64,000 nucleotides of DNA from Phocoena phocoena (GCF_963924675.1 NW_027077444.1:62001-126000), one strand, 5' to 3'; counted from the stretch's first letter, positions 22,070 through 36,305 are shown. The notes: generated by a model not told the origin, from the letters alone. Numbers and translations: made by a program.

Positions 22070-22741
22070 TACTGGGCATATACCCTGAGAAAACCAAAAT
22101 TCAAAAAGAGTCATGTACCAAAATGTTCATTGCAGCTCTATTTACAATAGCCCGGAGATGGAAAGAACCTAAGCGCCCATCATCGGACGAATGGATAAAG
22201 AAGATGTGGCACATATACACAATGGAATATTACTCAGCCTTAAAAAGAAATGAAACTGAGTTATTTGTAATGAGATGGATAGACCTAGAGTCTGTCATAC
22301 AGAGTGAAGTAAGTCAGAAAGAAAAAGACAAATAGCGTATGCTAACACATATATATGGAATTTAAAGGAAAAAAATGTCATGAAGAACCTAGGGATAAGA
22401 CAGGAATAGAGGCGCAGACCTACTGGAGAACGGAATTGAGGATATGGGGAGGGGGAATGGTGAGTTTTGACAGGGCGAGAGAGAGTCATGGACATATACA
22501 CACTAACAAATGTAGTAAGGTAGATAGCAAGGGGGAAGCAGCCGCAAGGCACAGGGATATTAGCTCGGGGCGTTGGGACAGCCTGGAGGGGTGGAAGGGG
22601 GAGAGAGGGAGGGAGGGAGACACAAGAGGGAAGACACAGGGAGCATATGTATATGTATAGCTGATTCACTTTGTTATAAAGCAAAAACTAACACACCATT
22701 GTAAAGCAATTATACCCCAATAAAGATGTTAAAAAAAATAT
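22070..22741 (+). mobile_element. 5'-truncated L1, sense, with target-site duplication
   Basis: About 670 bp of L1 3' end. The ORF2 C-terminal remnant 22123-22335 shows EWIKKMWHIYTMEYYSALK. It is followed by a 3' UTR with a G-rich polypurine tract (22,590-22,620, GGGAGGGAGGGAGA) and AATAAA just before the short A-tail. The 11-bp duplication TTGCCCGTGCA flanks it at 22059-22069 and 22742-22752 and equals the uninterrupted satellite sequence, so this is a genuine target-primed insertion into satellite. Also present in island 2. Confidence 0.92.
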
Positions 22742-24092
22742 TTGCCCGTGCACACACCTACAGATAGTCTCCCATTGGTTCTCCTTATTCCTGTTCATCT
22801 TGCGCAGAAATTGCAAACAGTGCCAAACAGGAGGTTAAAGGAACTGACTCTCCAAATGGGGAGAGTGTAAGAAAAGGGTCTGGAATGGTGAACCTGAGTA
22901 CCAGGGGACGAAAACAGACATGCATGTAAAAAGGTTTCCCAGTCACACGGTGGAGCATACTCTGGGTTTCCCATGCAAATTTTAGCAGAAGGAAGAATCC
23001 CTTGACCCTGGAGAGTTGGGAACCATGGAATGGGTACCAGGCAGTATGACATCAAAGGGTCTGCATTTGCTCACTGAACCTCACCAATGCTATAAGCCCA
23101 AAGGGTCAAGCCTTATCTCTCACCCAGCTCTGGGTGTAGATGTGGTAAACCAGGTTGCATCACATGCCCTGTGTGAGTTATTTAAGAATTGCTCTCTATT
23201 TCACTGTCATTGTGTTTTGTTTTTGAAATTTTTTTTGACACTGGGATTTATCGGATTTTCACTGCTGCGTTAATGCCGCTGTACACACTCTTGATTCTCT
23301 TACGGAGTCATAAATATCCACGGGTTTTAAGATTCTTCCTAGTCAGGTATATTCCTAGGCGTTGAATATGTGGTGTTGAGTCCATTTCGTTGAGCAAGGA
23401 GTAGGTCTTGTCTATTACATATTTGGCTTATGGAACGGTATCTGTGCTAATTTCAGTCTCTGGTTTTATACAGCACTCCAACGCACCTTTCTCCATAAGA
23501 AAGCACAAGTTGGTTTTCTAAATTTGAGACTGTTCTGTTTTGTAATTCAGTTCATGTGTAGTCAAGTTTACATACTGTGTATTAGTGATATTTTATGATG
23601 TTTCTTTTTATGTGTGACTTATTTCACGTAGAATCACCATACCTGTATCCACTCACTATGCCACTACGGGCCTGATGACACAGATTTCATTGCTGAGTGA
23701 TATTCCATTGTACGTACGTACCACAACTTCTTTATCCATTGTTTGCTCTCTGAGATATTTACCTGGTACTGTAAACGAGGTTCTTGTGAACAGAGAGGTC
23801 CCAAACTTTGAGGTGGCTGGGTGTTTTTGATTTTAATTTCCCTAAGCTGTAGGACCATAAGTGGAAGTGCCATAGGCTGTGTTGCTTTGTTTCTTACGTG
23901 TTTCAGGAAACACATAACACTTCTCCAGAATGGCTGTCGGCAATTTACATCATATGCATCAGCATAATAAGGATCCCTGTTTTCCATTGCCTGTCCTCCG
24001 TTTCTGGATTTTACAATTTTTTTAAATGGCCCTTTTGCCCTGGGGGGCACTGAGATTTCATTGTAGTGCAGGTTTATTTACAAGCTTCTTGG

Positions 24093-25837
24093 TTGGCCAA
24101 AAAGTGCGTATGCGTTTTTTCCTGAATATATTTAGGGAAAAAAGCATCCGCACTTTTTGGACAAGTACATCATTATCGATGTTCTGCCTCTTTTCCTATT
24201 CTTTAAGTGCAATTCCAGTTTAACCCTTCAATCGTTTTCCTGAATTTCTGCCCGGCTTTCAAGTCCCCTTTGCAGGCTTACTTCAATATATTTTTGGAGG
24301 ATAGCTGTCATTTATAACTCTGCAGGTTTGTGAATTACAGTGCCCCTGAGCTCCTTTCTTCAACTCGCTTTCTTGTGAGCTGGGCACAAAACCGCAGGAT
24401 TGCTTCAGGCACTAATCTCTTTCCAGCAGGGCACGCTGAGCGTTTGGTTAATTCCTCTTCCTGGTGGGAAATGAGCATTACATTTGCCCGTGCAGACACC
24501 TACAGCTAGTCTCTCATTGGTTCTCCCTATTCCTGTTCATCTTGCACAGAAATTGCAAGCTGGGCCAAACAGGAGGTTAAAGGCACTGACTCTCCAAGCG
24601 GGGAGAGTGTTAGTAAAGCATCTGGAATGGTGAGCCCGAGGACCAGGATACGAAAACTGAGATGCATTTTAAATCGTTTCCCAATCACATGGTGGACGAT
24701 ACTCTGGGTTTCCCATGCATGTTTTAGCTGGAGGAAGAATCCCTTGAACCTGGAGAGTTGGGACCCATGGAATGGGTACCATGCAGTATGACTTCAAAGG
24801 GTCTGCATTTGCTCACCAAAACTCACCAATGCTTTCAGCCTGAAGTGTCCAGCCTTATGTCTCAACCAGCTGTGGGTGTAGATGTGGTCAATCCCGGTTG
24901 CATCACATGCCCTGAGTGAATTGTTTAAGAATTGCTCTCTATTTCACTGTCTTTGTGTTTTGTTTTTGAAATTTATTTTGACAATGGGATTTATCGGATT
25001 TTAATGCTGCGTTTATGCCGCTGTACACACGCTTGATTCTCTTACGGAGACATATAAATCCATGGGTTTTAAGATTTTTCCTAGTCAGGTATATTCCTAG
25101 GCGTTGAATATGTGGTTTTGAGTCCATTTCGTTGAGCAAGGAGTAGGTCTTGTCTATTACATATTTGGCTTATGGAAAGTTATCTGTGCTAATTTCATTC
25201 TCTGGTTTTATGCAGCATCCCAACGCACATTTCCCAATAAGCAAGCACTAGTTGGTTTTCAAAATTTGAGACCCTGTTCTGTTTTGTAATTCAGTTCATG
25301 TGTAGTTAAATTTACATTCCGTGTATTAGTGATATCTTATGATGTTTCTTTTTCTGTGTGATATAGTTCACGTAGAATCACCGTACCTGCATCCACTCAC
25401 TATGCCGCTACGGGCCTGATGACACACATTTCATTGCTGAGTGATATTGCATTGCACGTACCTGCCACAACTTCTTTATCCATTTTTTGCTTTCTGGGTT
25501 ATTTACCTGGTACTGTAGACGAGCTTCTTGTGAACACAGCCGTCCCAAACATTGGTGTGGCTGTCTGTTTTTGATTATAATTTCCCTAAGCTATAGGACC
25601 ATAAGTGCAAGTGACATAGGCTGTGTTGCTTTGTTTCTTACGTGTTTCAGGAAACACCATACACTTCTCCAGGGTGGCTGTTGGCAATTTACATCCTGCC
25701 AATCAGCATAACAAGGCTCCCTCTTCTCCATATCCTGTCCTACCTTTCTAGATTTTACACTTTTTTCAGATGGCCCTTTTGCCAGGGGGTCAGTGAGACT
25801 TCATTGTAGTGCAGATTTCCTTTACAGGCTTGCTTGG
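24093..25837. repeat. Satellite monomer B1 (1745 bp)
   Basis: The palindrome 24093-24164 is imperfect (TTTAGGGAAAAAAGCATCCG in the right half) with GTG/CAC-type arms. It pairs with C1 at 51060 as its duplicate across the 27-kb offset. Confidence 0.9.
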
Positions 25838-27584
25838 TTGGCCAAAAAGTGCGTATGCGTTTTTTCCTGAATATATTCAGGAAAAAACGCATACGCCCTT
25901 TTTGGCCAAGTGCATCATTGTCGACGTTGTGCCTCTTTTCCTATGCTTTCAGGGCAATTCCAGTCTACCCTCTGCAATCGTTTTCCTGAAATTCTGCCCC
26001 GCTTTCAAGTCCCCTTCGAACGCTTACTTCAATATATTTTTGGAGGATAGCTGTCATTTATAACTCTGCAGGTTTGTGAATTACAGTGCCCCTGAGCTCC
26101 TTTCTTCACCTCGCTTTCTTGTGAGCTGGGCACAAAACCGCAGGATTGCTTCAGGCCCTAATCTGTTTCCAGCAGGGCACACTGAGCCTTTGTTTAATTC
26201 CCATAACTGGTGGGCAATGAGCGTTACATTTGCCCGTGCAGACACCTACAGCTAGTCTCTCATTGGTTCTCCCTATTCCTGTTCATCTTGAACAGAAATT
26301 GCAAGCTGTGCCAAAGAGGAGGTTAAAGGCACTGACTCTCCAAGCGGCGAGAGTGTTAGTAAAGCATCTGGAATGGTGAACCCGAGGACCAGGATACGAA
26401 AACTGAGATGCATTTTAAATCGTTTCCCAATCACACGGTGGACGATACTCTGGGGTTCCCATGCATGTTTTAGCTGGAGGAAGAATCCCTTGAACCTGGA
26501 GAGTTGGGACCCATGGAATGGGTACCATGCAGTATGACTTCAAAGGGTCTGCATTTGCTCACCGAAACTCACCAATGCTATCAGCCTGAAGTGTCCAGCC
26601 TTATGTCTCAACCAGCTCTGGCTGTAGATGTGTTAAATCCCGGTTACATCACATGCCCTGAGTGAATTATTTAAGAATTGCTCTCTATTTCACTGTCTTT
26701 GTGTTTTGTTTTCGAAATTTATTTTGATAATGGGATTTATCGGATTTTCACTACTGCGTTTCGGCCGCTGTACACACGCTTGATTCTCTTACGGAGACAT
26801 ATATATCCATGGGTTTTAAGATATTTCCTAATCAGGTATATTCCTAGGCGTTGAATATGTGGTGTTGGGTCCATTTCGTTGAGCAAGGAGTAGGTCTTGT
26901 CTATTACATATTTGGCTTATGGAAAGTTATCTGTGCTAATTTCAGTCTCTGGTTTTATGCAGCACCCCAACGCACCTTTCCCCATAAGCAAGCACTAGTT
27001 GGTTTTCTAAATTTGAGACCCTGTTCTGTTTTGTAATTCAGTTCATGTGTAGTCAAGTTTACATTCCGTGTATTAGTGATATCTTATGATGTTTCTTTTT
27101 CTGTGTGACGTAGTTCACGTAGAATCACCGTACCTGCATCCACTCACTATGCCGCTACGGGCCTGATGACACAGATTTCAATCCTGAGTGATATTGCATT
27201 GTACGTACGTGCCACAACTTCTTTATCCATTTTTTGCTTTCTGGGATATTTACCTGATACTGTAGACGAGCTTCTTGTGAACACAGCCGTCCCAAATATT
27301 GGGGTGGCTGTCTGTTTTTGATTTTAATTTCCGTAAGCTATAGGACCATAAGTGGAAGTGCCATAGGCTGTGTTGCTTTGTTTCTTACGTGTTTCAGGAA
27401 ACACCATACACTTCTCCAGGGTGGCTGCTGGCAATTTACATCCTGCCAATCAGCATAACAAGGCTCCCTGTTCTCCATATCCTGTCCTACCTTTCAGGAT
27501 TTTACACTTTTTTCAGATGGCCCTTTTGCCCGGGGGGCAGTGAGACTTCATTGTAGTGCAGATTTCCTTTACAGGCTTGCTTGG
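25838..27584. repeat. Satellite monomer B2 (1747 bp, discordant palindrome)
   Basis: The palindrome 25838-25909 has a GTG left arm and CCC right arm. The CTTCGAACGCTTAC variant at about 26,015 is shared only with 52,983. High identity to the 52.8-kb monomer ends near 26.1 kb. From about 26.2 kb the best match moves to 56.65 kb (shared CTTGAACAGAAATTG and AAGCGGCGAGAG). Confidence 0.9.
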
Positions 27585-29330
27585 TTGGCGAAAAAGGGCG
27601 TATGCGTTTTTTCCTGAATATATTCAGGGAAAAACGCATACGCCCTTTTTGGCCAAGTGCATCATTGTCGACGTTGTGCCTCTTTTCCTATGCTTTCAGG
27701 GCAATTCCAGTCTACCCCCTGCAATCGTTTTCCTGAAATTCTGCCCCGCTTTCAAGTCCCCTTCGCAGGCTTACTTCAATATACTTTTGGATGATAGCTG
27801 TCATTTATAACTCTGCAGGTTTGTGAAGTACAGTGCACCTGAGCTCCTTTCTTCAACCCGCTTTCTTGTGAGCTTGGCACAAAACCGCAGGATTGCTTCA
27901 GGCCCTAATCTGTTTCCCGAGGGCACACTGAGCCTTTGTTTAATTCCTCTTCCTGGTCGGCAATGAGCGTTACATTTGCCCGTGCAGACACCTACAGCTA
28001 GTCTCTCATTAGTTCTCCCTATTCCTGTTCATCTTGCACAGAAATTGCAAGCTGTGCCAAACAGGAGGTTAAAGGCACTGACTCTCCAAGCGGGGAGAGT
28101 GTTAGGAAAGCATCTGGAATGGTGAACCCGAGGACCAGGATACGAAAACTGAGATGCATTTTAAATTGTTTCCCAATCACACGGTGGAGGATACTCTGGG
28201 TTTCCCATGCATGTTTTAGCTGGAGGAAGAATGCCTTGAACCTGGAGAGTTGGGACCCATGGAATGGGTACCATGCAGTATGACTTCAAAGGGTCTGCAT
28301 ATGCTCACCGAGATTCACCAATGCTATCAGCCTGAAGTGTCCAGCCTTATGTCTCAACCAGCTCTGGGTGTAGATGTGGTCAATCCCGGTTGCATCACAT
28401 GCCCTGAGTGAATTATTTAAGAATTGCTCTCTATTTCACTGTCTTTGTGTTTTGTTTTCGAAATTTATTTTGATAATGGGATTTATCGGATTTTCACTGC
28501 TGCGTTTCGGCCGCTGTACACACGCTTGATTCTCTTACGGAGACATATATATCCATGGGTTTTAAGATTCTTCCTAGTCAGGTATATTCCTAGGCGTTGA
28601 ATATGTGGTGTTGGGTCCATTTTGGTGAGCAAAGAGTAGGTCTTGTCTATTACATATTTGGCTTATGGAAAGTTATCTGTGCTAATTTCAGTCTCTGGTT
28701 TTATGCAGCACCCCAACGCACCTTTCCCCATAAGCAAGCACTAGTTGGTTTTCTAAATTTGAGACCATGTTCTGTTTTGTAATTCAGTTCATGTGTAGTC
28801 AAGTTTACATTCTGTGTATTAGTGATATATTCTGATGTTTCTTTTTCTGTGTGACGTAGTTCACGTAGAATCACCGTACCTACATCCACTCACTATGCCG
28901 CTACGGGCCTGATGACACAGATTTCATTGCTGAGTGATATTGCATTGTACGTACGTGCCACAACTTCTTTATCCATTTTTTGCTTTCTGGTATATTTACC
29001 TGATACTGTAGACGAGCTTCTTGTGAACACAGTCGTCCCAAATATTGGGGTGGCTGTCTGTTTTTGATTTTAATTTCAGTAAGCTATAGGACCATAAGTG
29101 GAAGTGCCATAGGCTGTGTTGCTTTGTTTCTTACGTGTTTCAGGAAACACCGTACACTTCTCCAGTATGGCTGCTGGCAATTTACATCCTGCCAATCAGC
29201 ATAACAAGGCTCCCTGTTCTCCATATCCTGTCCTACCTTTCTGGATTTTACACTTTTTTCAGATGGCCCTTTTGCCCGGGGGGCAGTGAGACTTCATTGT
29301 AGTGCAGATTTCCTTTACAGGCTTGCTTGG
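27585..29330. repeat. Satellite monomer B3 (1746 bp)
   Basis: The palindrome spans 27585-27656, GGG/CCC arms. Near 28,618 it has CCATTTTGGTGAGCAAAG in place of CCATTTCGTTGAGCAAGG, a variant shared only with 59,075. The offset between the two is 30,457 bp. Confidence 0.9.
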
Positions 29331-31077
29331 TTGGCCAAAAAGGGCGTATGCGTTTTTTCCTGAATATATTCAGGAAAAAACGCATACGCCCTTTTTGGCC
29401 AAGTGCATCATTGTCGACGTTGTGCCTCTTTTCCTATGCTTTCAGGGCAATTCCAGTCTACCCCCTGCAATCGTTTTCCTGAAATTCTGCCCCGCTTTCA
29501 AGTCCCCTTCACAGGCTTACTTCAATATATTTTTGGAGGATAGCTGTCATTTATAACTCCGCAGGTTTGTGAATTACAGTGCCCCTGAGCTCCTTTCTTC
29601 AACTTGCTTTCTTGTGAGCTTGGCACAAAACCACAGGATTGCTTCAGGCCCTAATCTCTTTCCAGCAGGGCACACTGAGCCTTTGTTTAATTCCTCTTCC
29701 TGGTGGGCAATGTGTGTTACATTTGCCCGTGCAGACACCTACAGCTAGTCTATCATTGGTTCTCCCTATTCCTGTTCATCTTGCACAGAAATTGCAAACT
29801 GTGCCAAACAGGAGGTTAAAGGCACTGACTCTCCAAGCGGGGAGAGTGTTAGTAATGCATCTGGAATGGTGAACCCGAGGGCAAGGATACGAAAACTGAG
29901 ATCCATTTTAAATCGTTTCCCAATCTCACGGTGTACCATACTCTGTGTTTCCCATGCATGTTTTAGCTGAAGGAAGAATCCCTTGAACCTGGAGAGTTGG
30001 GACACATGGAATGGGTACCATGCAGTTTGACTTCAAAGGGTCTGCATTTGCTCACCGCAACTCATCAATGCTATCAGCCTGAAGTGTCCAGCCTTATGTC
30101 TCAACCAGCTCTGAGTGTAGATGTGGTCAATCCCGGTTGCATCACATGCCCTGAGTGAATTATTTAAGAATTGCTCTCTATTTCACTCTCTTTGTGTTTT
30201 GTTTTCGAAATTTATTTTGATAATGGGATTTATCGGATTTTCACTGCTGCGTTTCGGCCGCTGTACACAAGCTTGATTCTCTTACGGAGACATATATATC
30301 CATGGGTTTTAAGATTCTTCCTAGTCAGGTATATTACTAGGCGTTGAATATGTGGTGTTGGGTCCATTTCGTTGAGCAAGGAGTAGGTCTTGTCTATTAC
30401 ATATTTGGCTTATGGAAAGTAATCTGTGCTAATTTCAGTCTCTGGTTTTATGCAGCACCCCAACGCACCTTTCCCCATAAGCAAGCACTAGTTGGTTTTC
30501 TAAATTTGAGACCCTGTTCTGTTTTGTAATTCAGTTCATGTGTAGTCAAGTTTACATTCCGTGTATTAGTGATATCTTCTGATGTTTCTTTTTCTGTGTG
30601 ACGTAGTTCACGTAGAATCACCGTACCTGCATCCACTCACTATGCCGCTACGGGCCTGATGACACAGATTTCATTGCTGAGTGATATTGCATTGTACGTA
30701 CGTGCCACAACTTCTTTATCCATTTTTTGCTTTCTGGTATATTTACCTGATACTGTAGACGAGCTTCTTGTGAACACAGTCGTCCCAAATATTGGGGTGG
30801 CTGTCTGTTTTTGATTTTAATTTCAGTAAGCTATAGGACCATAAGTGGAAGTGCCATAGGCTGTGTTGCTTTGTTTCTTACGTGTTTCAGGAAACACCGT
30901 ACACTTCTCAAGTATGGCTGCTGGCAATTTACATCCTGCCAATCAGCATAACAAGGCTCCCTGTTCTCCATATCCTGTCCTACCTTTCTGGATTTTACAC
31001 TTTTTTCAGATGGCCCTTTTGCCCGGGGGGCAGTGAGACTTCATTGTAGTGCAGATTTCCTTTACAGGCTTGCTTGT
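29331..31077. repeat. Satellite monomer B4 (1747 bp)
   Basis: The palindrome 29331-29402 has matched GGG/CCC arms. The L1-derived half before it and the one before the next monomer share CTGGTATATTTACC, CAGTCGTCCC and CCGTACACTTCTC variants. One is therefore probably a recent tandem copy of the other, or the matching monomer was lost in array C. Confidence 0.88.
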
Positions 31078-32822
31078 TTGGCCAAAAAGGGCGTATGCGT
31101 TTTTTCCTGAATATATTCAGGAAAAAACGCATACGCCCTTTTTGGCCAAGTGCATCATTGTCGACGTTGTGCCTCTTTTCCTATGCTTTCAGGGCAATTC
31201 CAGTCTACCCCATGCAGTGGTTTTCCTGAAACTCTGCCCCGCTTTCAAGTCCCCTTCGCAGGCTTACTTCAATATATTTTTGGAGGATAGCTGTCATTTA
31301 TAACTCTGCAGGTTTGTGAATTACAGTGCCCCTGAGCTCCTTTCTTCAACTCGCTTTCTTGTGAGCTGGGCACAAAACCGCAGGATTGCTTCAGGCCCTA
31401 ATCTGTTTCCGGCAGGGCACAGTGAGCCTTTGGATAATTCCTCTTCCTGGTGGGAAATGAGCGTTACATTTGCCCGTGCAGACACCTACAGCTAGTCTCT
31501 CATTGGTTCTCCCTATTCCTGTTCATCTTGCACAGAAATTGCAAGCTGTGCCAAAGAGGAGGTTAAAGGCACTTACTCTCCAAGCAGGGAGAGTGTTAGT
31601 AAAGCATCTGGAATGGTGAACCCGAGGACCAGGATATGAAAACTGAGATGCATTTTAAATCGTTTCCCAATCACACGGTGGACCATACTCTGGGTTTCCC
31701 ATGCATGTTTTAGCTGGAGGAAGAATCCCTTGAACCTGGAGAGTTGGGACCCATGGAATGGGTACCATGCAGTTTGACTTCAAAGGGTCTGCATTTGCTC
31801 ACCAAAACTCACCAATGCTATCAGCCTGAAGTGTCCAGCCTTATGTCTCAACCAGCTCTGGGTGTAGATGTGGTCAATCCCGGTTTCATCACATGCCCTT
31901 AGTGAATTATTTAAGAATTGCTCTCTATTTCACTGTCTTTGTGTTTTGTTTTCGAAATTTATTTTGATAATGGGATTTATCGGATTATCACTGCTGCGTT
32001 TCGGCCACTGTACACATGCTTGATTCTCTTACGGAAACATATATATCCATGGGTTTTAAGATTCTTCTTAGTCATGTATATTCCTTGGCGTTGAACATGT
32101 GGTGTTGGGTCTATTTCTTTGAGCAAGTGGTAGGTCTTGTCTATTATATATTTGGCTTATGGAAAGTTATCTGTGCTAATTTCAGTCTCTGGTTTTATGC
32201 AGCACCCCAACGCACCTTTCCCCATAAGCAAGCTCTAGTTGGTTTTCTAAATTTGAGACCCTGTTCTGTTTTGTAATTCAGTTCATGTGTAGTCAAGTTT
32301 ACATTCCGTGTATCAGTGATATCTTATGACGTTTCTATTTCTGTGTGACGTAGTTCACGTAGAATCACCGTACATGCATCCACTCACTAACCGCTACGGG
32401 CCTGATGACACAGATTTCATTGCTGAGTGATACTGCATTGCACGTACGTGCCACAACTTCTTTATCCATTTTTTGCTTTCTGGGATATTTACCTGGTACT
32501 GTAGACGAGCTTCCTGTGAACACAGCCGTCCCAAACATTGGGGTGGCTGTCTGTTTTTGATTTTAATTTCCCTAAGCTATAGGACCATAAGTGCAAGTGC
32601 CATAGGCTGTGTTGCTTTATTTCTTACGTGTTTCAGGAAACACCATACACTTTTCCAGGTTGGCTGTTGGCAATTTACATCTTGCCAATCGGCATAACAA
32701 TGCTCACTGTTCTCCATATCCTGTCCTACCTTTCTGGATTTTACACTTTTTTCAGATGGCCCTTTTGCCTGGGGGGCAGTGAGACTTCATTGTAGTGCAG
32801 ATTTCTTTACAGGCTTGCTTGT
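31078..32822. repeat. Satellite monomer B5 (1745 bp)
   Basis: The palindrome spans 31078-31149, GGG/CCC. It carries CCATGCAGTGGTTTTCC near 31,210, shared only with 59,920 (offset 28,710). The second half has TTTCTTTGAGCAAGTGG near 32,114, shared with 53.8 kb and closely with 60.8 kb. Confidence 0.9.
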
Positions 32823-34569
32823 TTGGCCAAAAAGTGCGTATGCGTTTTTTCCTGAATATATTCAGGAAAAAACGCATACGCACTTTTTGGCCAAGTGCAT
32901 CATTGTCGACGTTCTGCCTCTTTTCCTATGCTTTCAAGGCAATTCCAGTCTACCCCCTGCAATCGTTTTCCTGAAATTCTGTCCCGCTTTCCAGTCCCCT
33001 TCGCAGGCTTACTTCAAAATATTTTTGGAGGATAGCTGTTATTTATATCTCTGCAGGTTTGTGAATTACAGTGCCCCTGAGCTCCTTTCTTCAACTCGCT
33101 TTCTTGTGAGCTGGGCACAAAATCGCAGGATTGCTTCAGGCCCTAATCTGTTTCCAGCAGGGCACATTGAGCCTTTGTTTAATTCCTCTTCCTGGTGGGC
33201 AATGAGCGTTACATTTGCCCGTGCAGACACCTACAGCTAGTCTCTCATTGGTTCTCCCTATTCCTGTTCATCTTGCACAGAAATTGCAAGCTGTGCCAAA
33301 GAGGAGGTTAAAGGCACTGACTCTCCAAGCGGGGAGAGTGTTAGTAAAGCATCTGGAATGGTGAACCCGAGGACCAGGATACGAAAACTGAGATGCATTT
33401 TAAATCGTTTCCCAATCACACGGTGGACGATACTCTGGGTTTCCCATGCATGTTTTAGCTGGAGGAAGAATCCCTTGAACCTGGAGAGTTGGGACCCATG
33501 GAATGGGTACCATGCCGTATGACTTCAAAGGGTCTGCATTTGCTCACCGAAACTCACCAATGCTATCAGCCTGAAGTGTCCAGCCTTATGTCTCAGCCAG
33601 CTCTGGTTGTAGATGTGTTAAATCCCGGTTACATCACATGCCCTGAGTGAATTATTTAAGAATTGCTCTCTATTTCACTGTCTTTGTGTTTTGTTTTCGA
33701 AATTTATTTTGATAATGGGATTTATCGGATATTCACTACTGCGTTTCGGCCGCTGTACACACGCTTGATTCTCTTACGGAGACATATATATCCATGGGTT
33801 TTAAGATACTTCCTAATCAGGTATATTCCTAGGCGTTGAATATGTGGTGTTGGGTCCATTTCGTTGAGCAAGGAGTAGGTCTTGTCTATTACATATTTGG
33901 CTTATGGAAAGTTATCTGTGCTAATTTCAGTGTCTGGTTTTATGCAGCACCCCAAGGCACCTTTCCCCATAAGCAAGCACTGGTTGGTTTTCTAACTTTG
34001 AGACCCTGTTCTGTTTTGTAATTCAGTTCATGTGTAGTCAAGTTTACATTCCGTGTATTAGTGATATCTTATGATGTTTCTTTTTCTGTGTGACGTAGTT
34101 CACGTAGATTCACCGTATCTGCATCCACTCACTATGCCGCTACGGGCCTGATGACACAGATTTCATTGCTGAGTGATATTGCATTGTACGTACGTGCCAC
34201 AACTTCTTTATCCATTTTTTGCTTTCTGGGATATTTACCTGATACTGTAGACGAGCTTCTTGTGAACACAGCCGTCCCAAATATTGGGGTGGCTGTCTGT
34301 TTTTGATTTTAATTTCCGTAAGCTATAGGACCATAAGTGGAAGTGCCATAGGCTGTGTTGCTTTGTTTCTTACGTGTTTCAGGAAACACCATACACTTCT
34401 CCAGGGTGGCTGCTGGCAATTTACATCCTGCCAATCAGCATAACAAGGCTACCTGTTCTCCATATCCTGTCCTAACTTTCTGGATTTTACACTTTTTTCA
34501 GATGGCCCTTTTGCCCGGGGGGCAGTGAGACTTCATTGTAGTGCAGATTTCCTTTACAGGCTTGCTTGG
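32823..34569. repeat. Satellite monomer B6 (1747 bp)
   Basis: The palindrome spans 32823-32894 with matched GTG/CAC arms. Just before it lies GATTTCTTTACAGG, two bases shorter than usual, shared only with C3 (54.5 kb) and C7 (61.5 kb). Confidence 0.9.
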
Positions 34570-36305
34570 TTGGCCAAAAAGGGCGTATGCGTTTTTTCCT
34601 GAATATATTCAGGAAAAAACGCATACGCCCTTTTCGGCCAAGTGCATCATTGTCGACGTTCTGCCTCTTTTCCTATGCTTTCAGGGCAATTCCAGTCTAC
34701 CCCTTGCAATCGTTTTCCTGAAATTCTGCCCCGCTTTCAAGTCCCCTTCGCAGGCTTACTTCAATATATTTTTGGAGGATAGCTGTCATTTATAACTCTG
34801 CAGGTTTGTGAATTACAGTGCCCCTGAGCTCCTTTCTTCAACTTGCTTTCTTGTGAGCTTGGCACAAAACCGCAGGATTGCTTCAGGCCCTAATCTGTTT
34901 CCGGCAGGGCACGCTGAGCCTTTGGTTAATTCCTCTTCCTGGTGGGAAATGAGCCTTACATTTGCCCGTGCAGACACCTATAGCTAGTCTCTCATTGGTT
35001 CTCCCTATTCCTGTTCATCTTGCGCAGAAATTGCAAGCTGTGCTAAACAGGAGGTTAAAGGCACTGACTCTCCAAGCGGGGAGAGTGTTAGTAAACCGTC
35101 TGGAATGGTGAACCCGAGGACCAGGATACGAAAACTGAGATGCATTTTAAATCGTTTCCTAATCACACGGTGGACCATACTCGCCGTTTCCCACGCATGT
35201 TTTAGCTGAAGAAAGAATCCCTTGAACCTGGAGAGTTGGGACCCATGGAATGGGTACCATGCAGTATGACTTCAAAGGATCTGCATTTGTTCACCGAAAC
35301 TCACCAATGCTATCAGCCTGAAGTGTCCAGCCTTATGTCTCAACCAGCTCTGGGTGTAGATGTGGTAAATCCAGGTTGCATCACATGCCCTGAGTGAATT
35401 ATTTAAGAATTGCTTCCTATTTCACTGTCATTGTGTTTTGTTTTTGAAATTTATTTTAATAATGGGATTTATCGGATTTTCACTGCTTCGTTTATGCCGC
35501 TTTACACGCGCTTGATTCTGTTACGGAGACATATAAGTCCATGGGTTTTAAGATTCTTACTAATCCGGTATATTCTTAGGCATTGAATATGGCGTGTGGA
35601 GTCCATTTCGTTGAGCAAGGAGTAGGTCTTGACTATTACATATTTGGCTTATGGAATGGTATCTGTGCTAATTTCAATCTCTGGTTTTATGCAGCACCCA
35701 ACTCACCTTTCCCCTTAAGGAAGCATAAGTTGGTTTTCTTAATTTGAAACCCTCTTCTCTTTTGTAATTCAGTTCATGTGTAGCCATGTTAACATTCCAT
35801 GTATTAGTGATATCTTATGTCTTTTTCTTTTTGAATTATGTGACTTCGAATGATCACACGTAACTCCTCTTGAGTTGTTATAACTGGCCGTATTTCATTG
35901 ATTTCCAGGCTGAGTAATATTCCACTCTACATAAGCACCACATCTCTGTCCGTTTTTTCTCTGCAGATACTTTAAGTTATATCCTAGTCGAGGATCTTTT
36001 AAACAGAGAGGTGGTAAACATTGGGGTGCCTGTGTCCTCTCGATTTTTGTTTTTCCCAAGATATACGTCCATGAGTGCAAGTGCCCTGTGCTCGGTAGCT
36101 CATTTTTTAGATGCTTTAGTAAACACAATAGACTTATCCAGAGTGACCGTTGGCAATATACATTTCCACTATAAGACTCACAGGGCTCCCTTTTCTCCTT
36201 GCCCTGTCCTGCATTTCTGGTGTTTACACTTTATGAGGACAGCTCTTCTGACTGATGCAAAGTGATATGTTTTGTAGTATTGATTTCCAGTGCCCACCTG
36301 TTTGG
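34570..36305. repeat. Satellite monomer B7 (1736 bp, transitional)
   Basis: The palindrome spans 34570-34641. The right arm reads CCCTTTTCGGCC, one change from perfect. From about 35.31 kb it becomes near-identical to the 8.34-kb region of array A, marking the left edge of the duplicated block. It diverges from canonical satellite after about 35.8 kb. Confidence 0.88.

Noticed and set aside
22295..22684. 129-codon minus-strand frame
   Set aside because: Antisense to the sense L1 3' UTR polypurine tract, which yields a pyrimidine-rich open frame.
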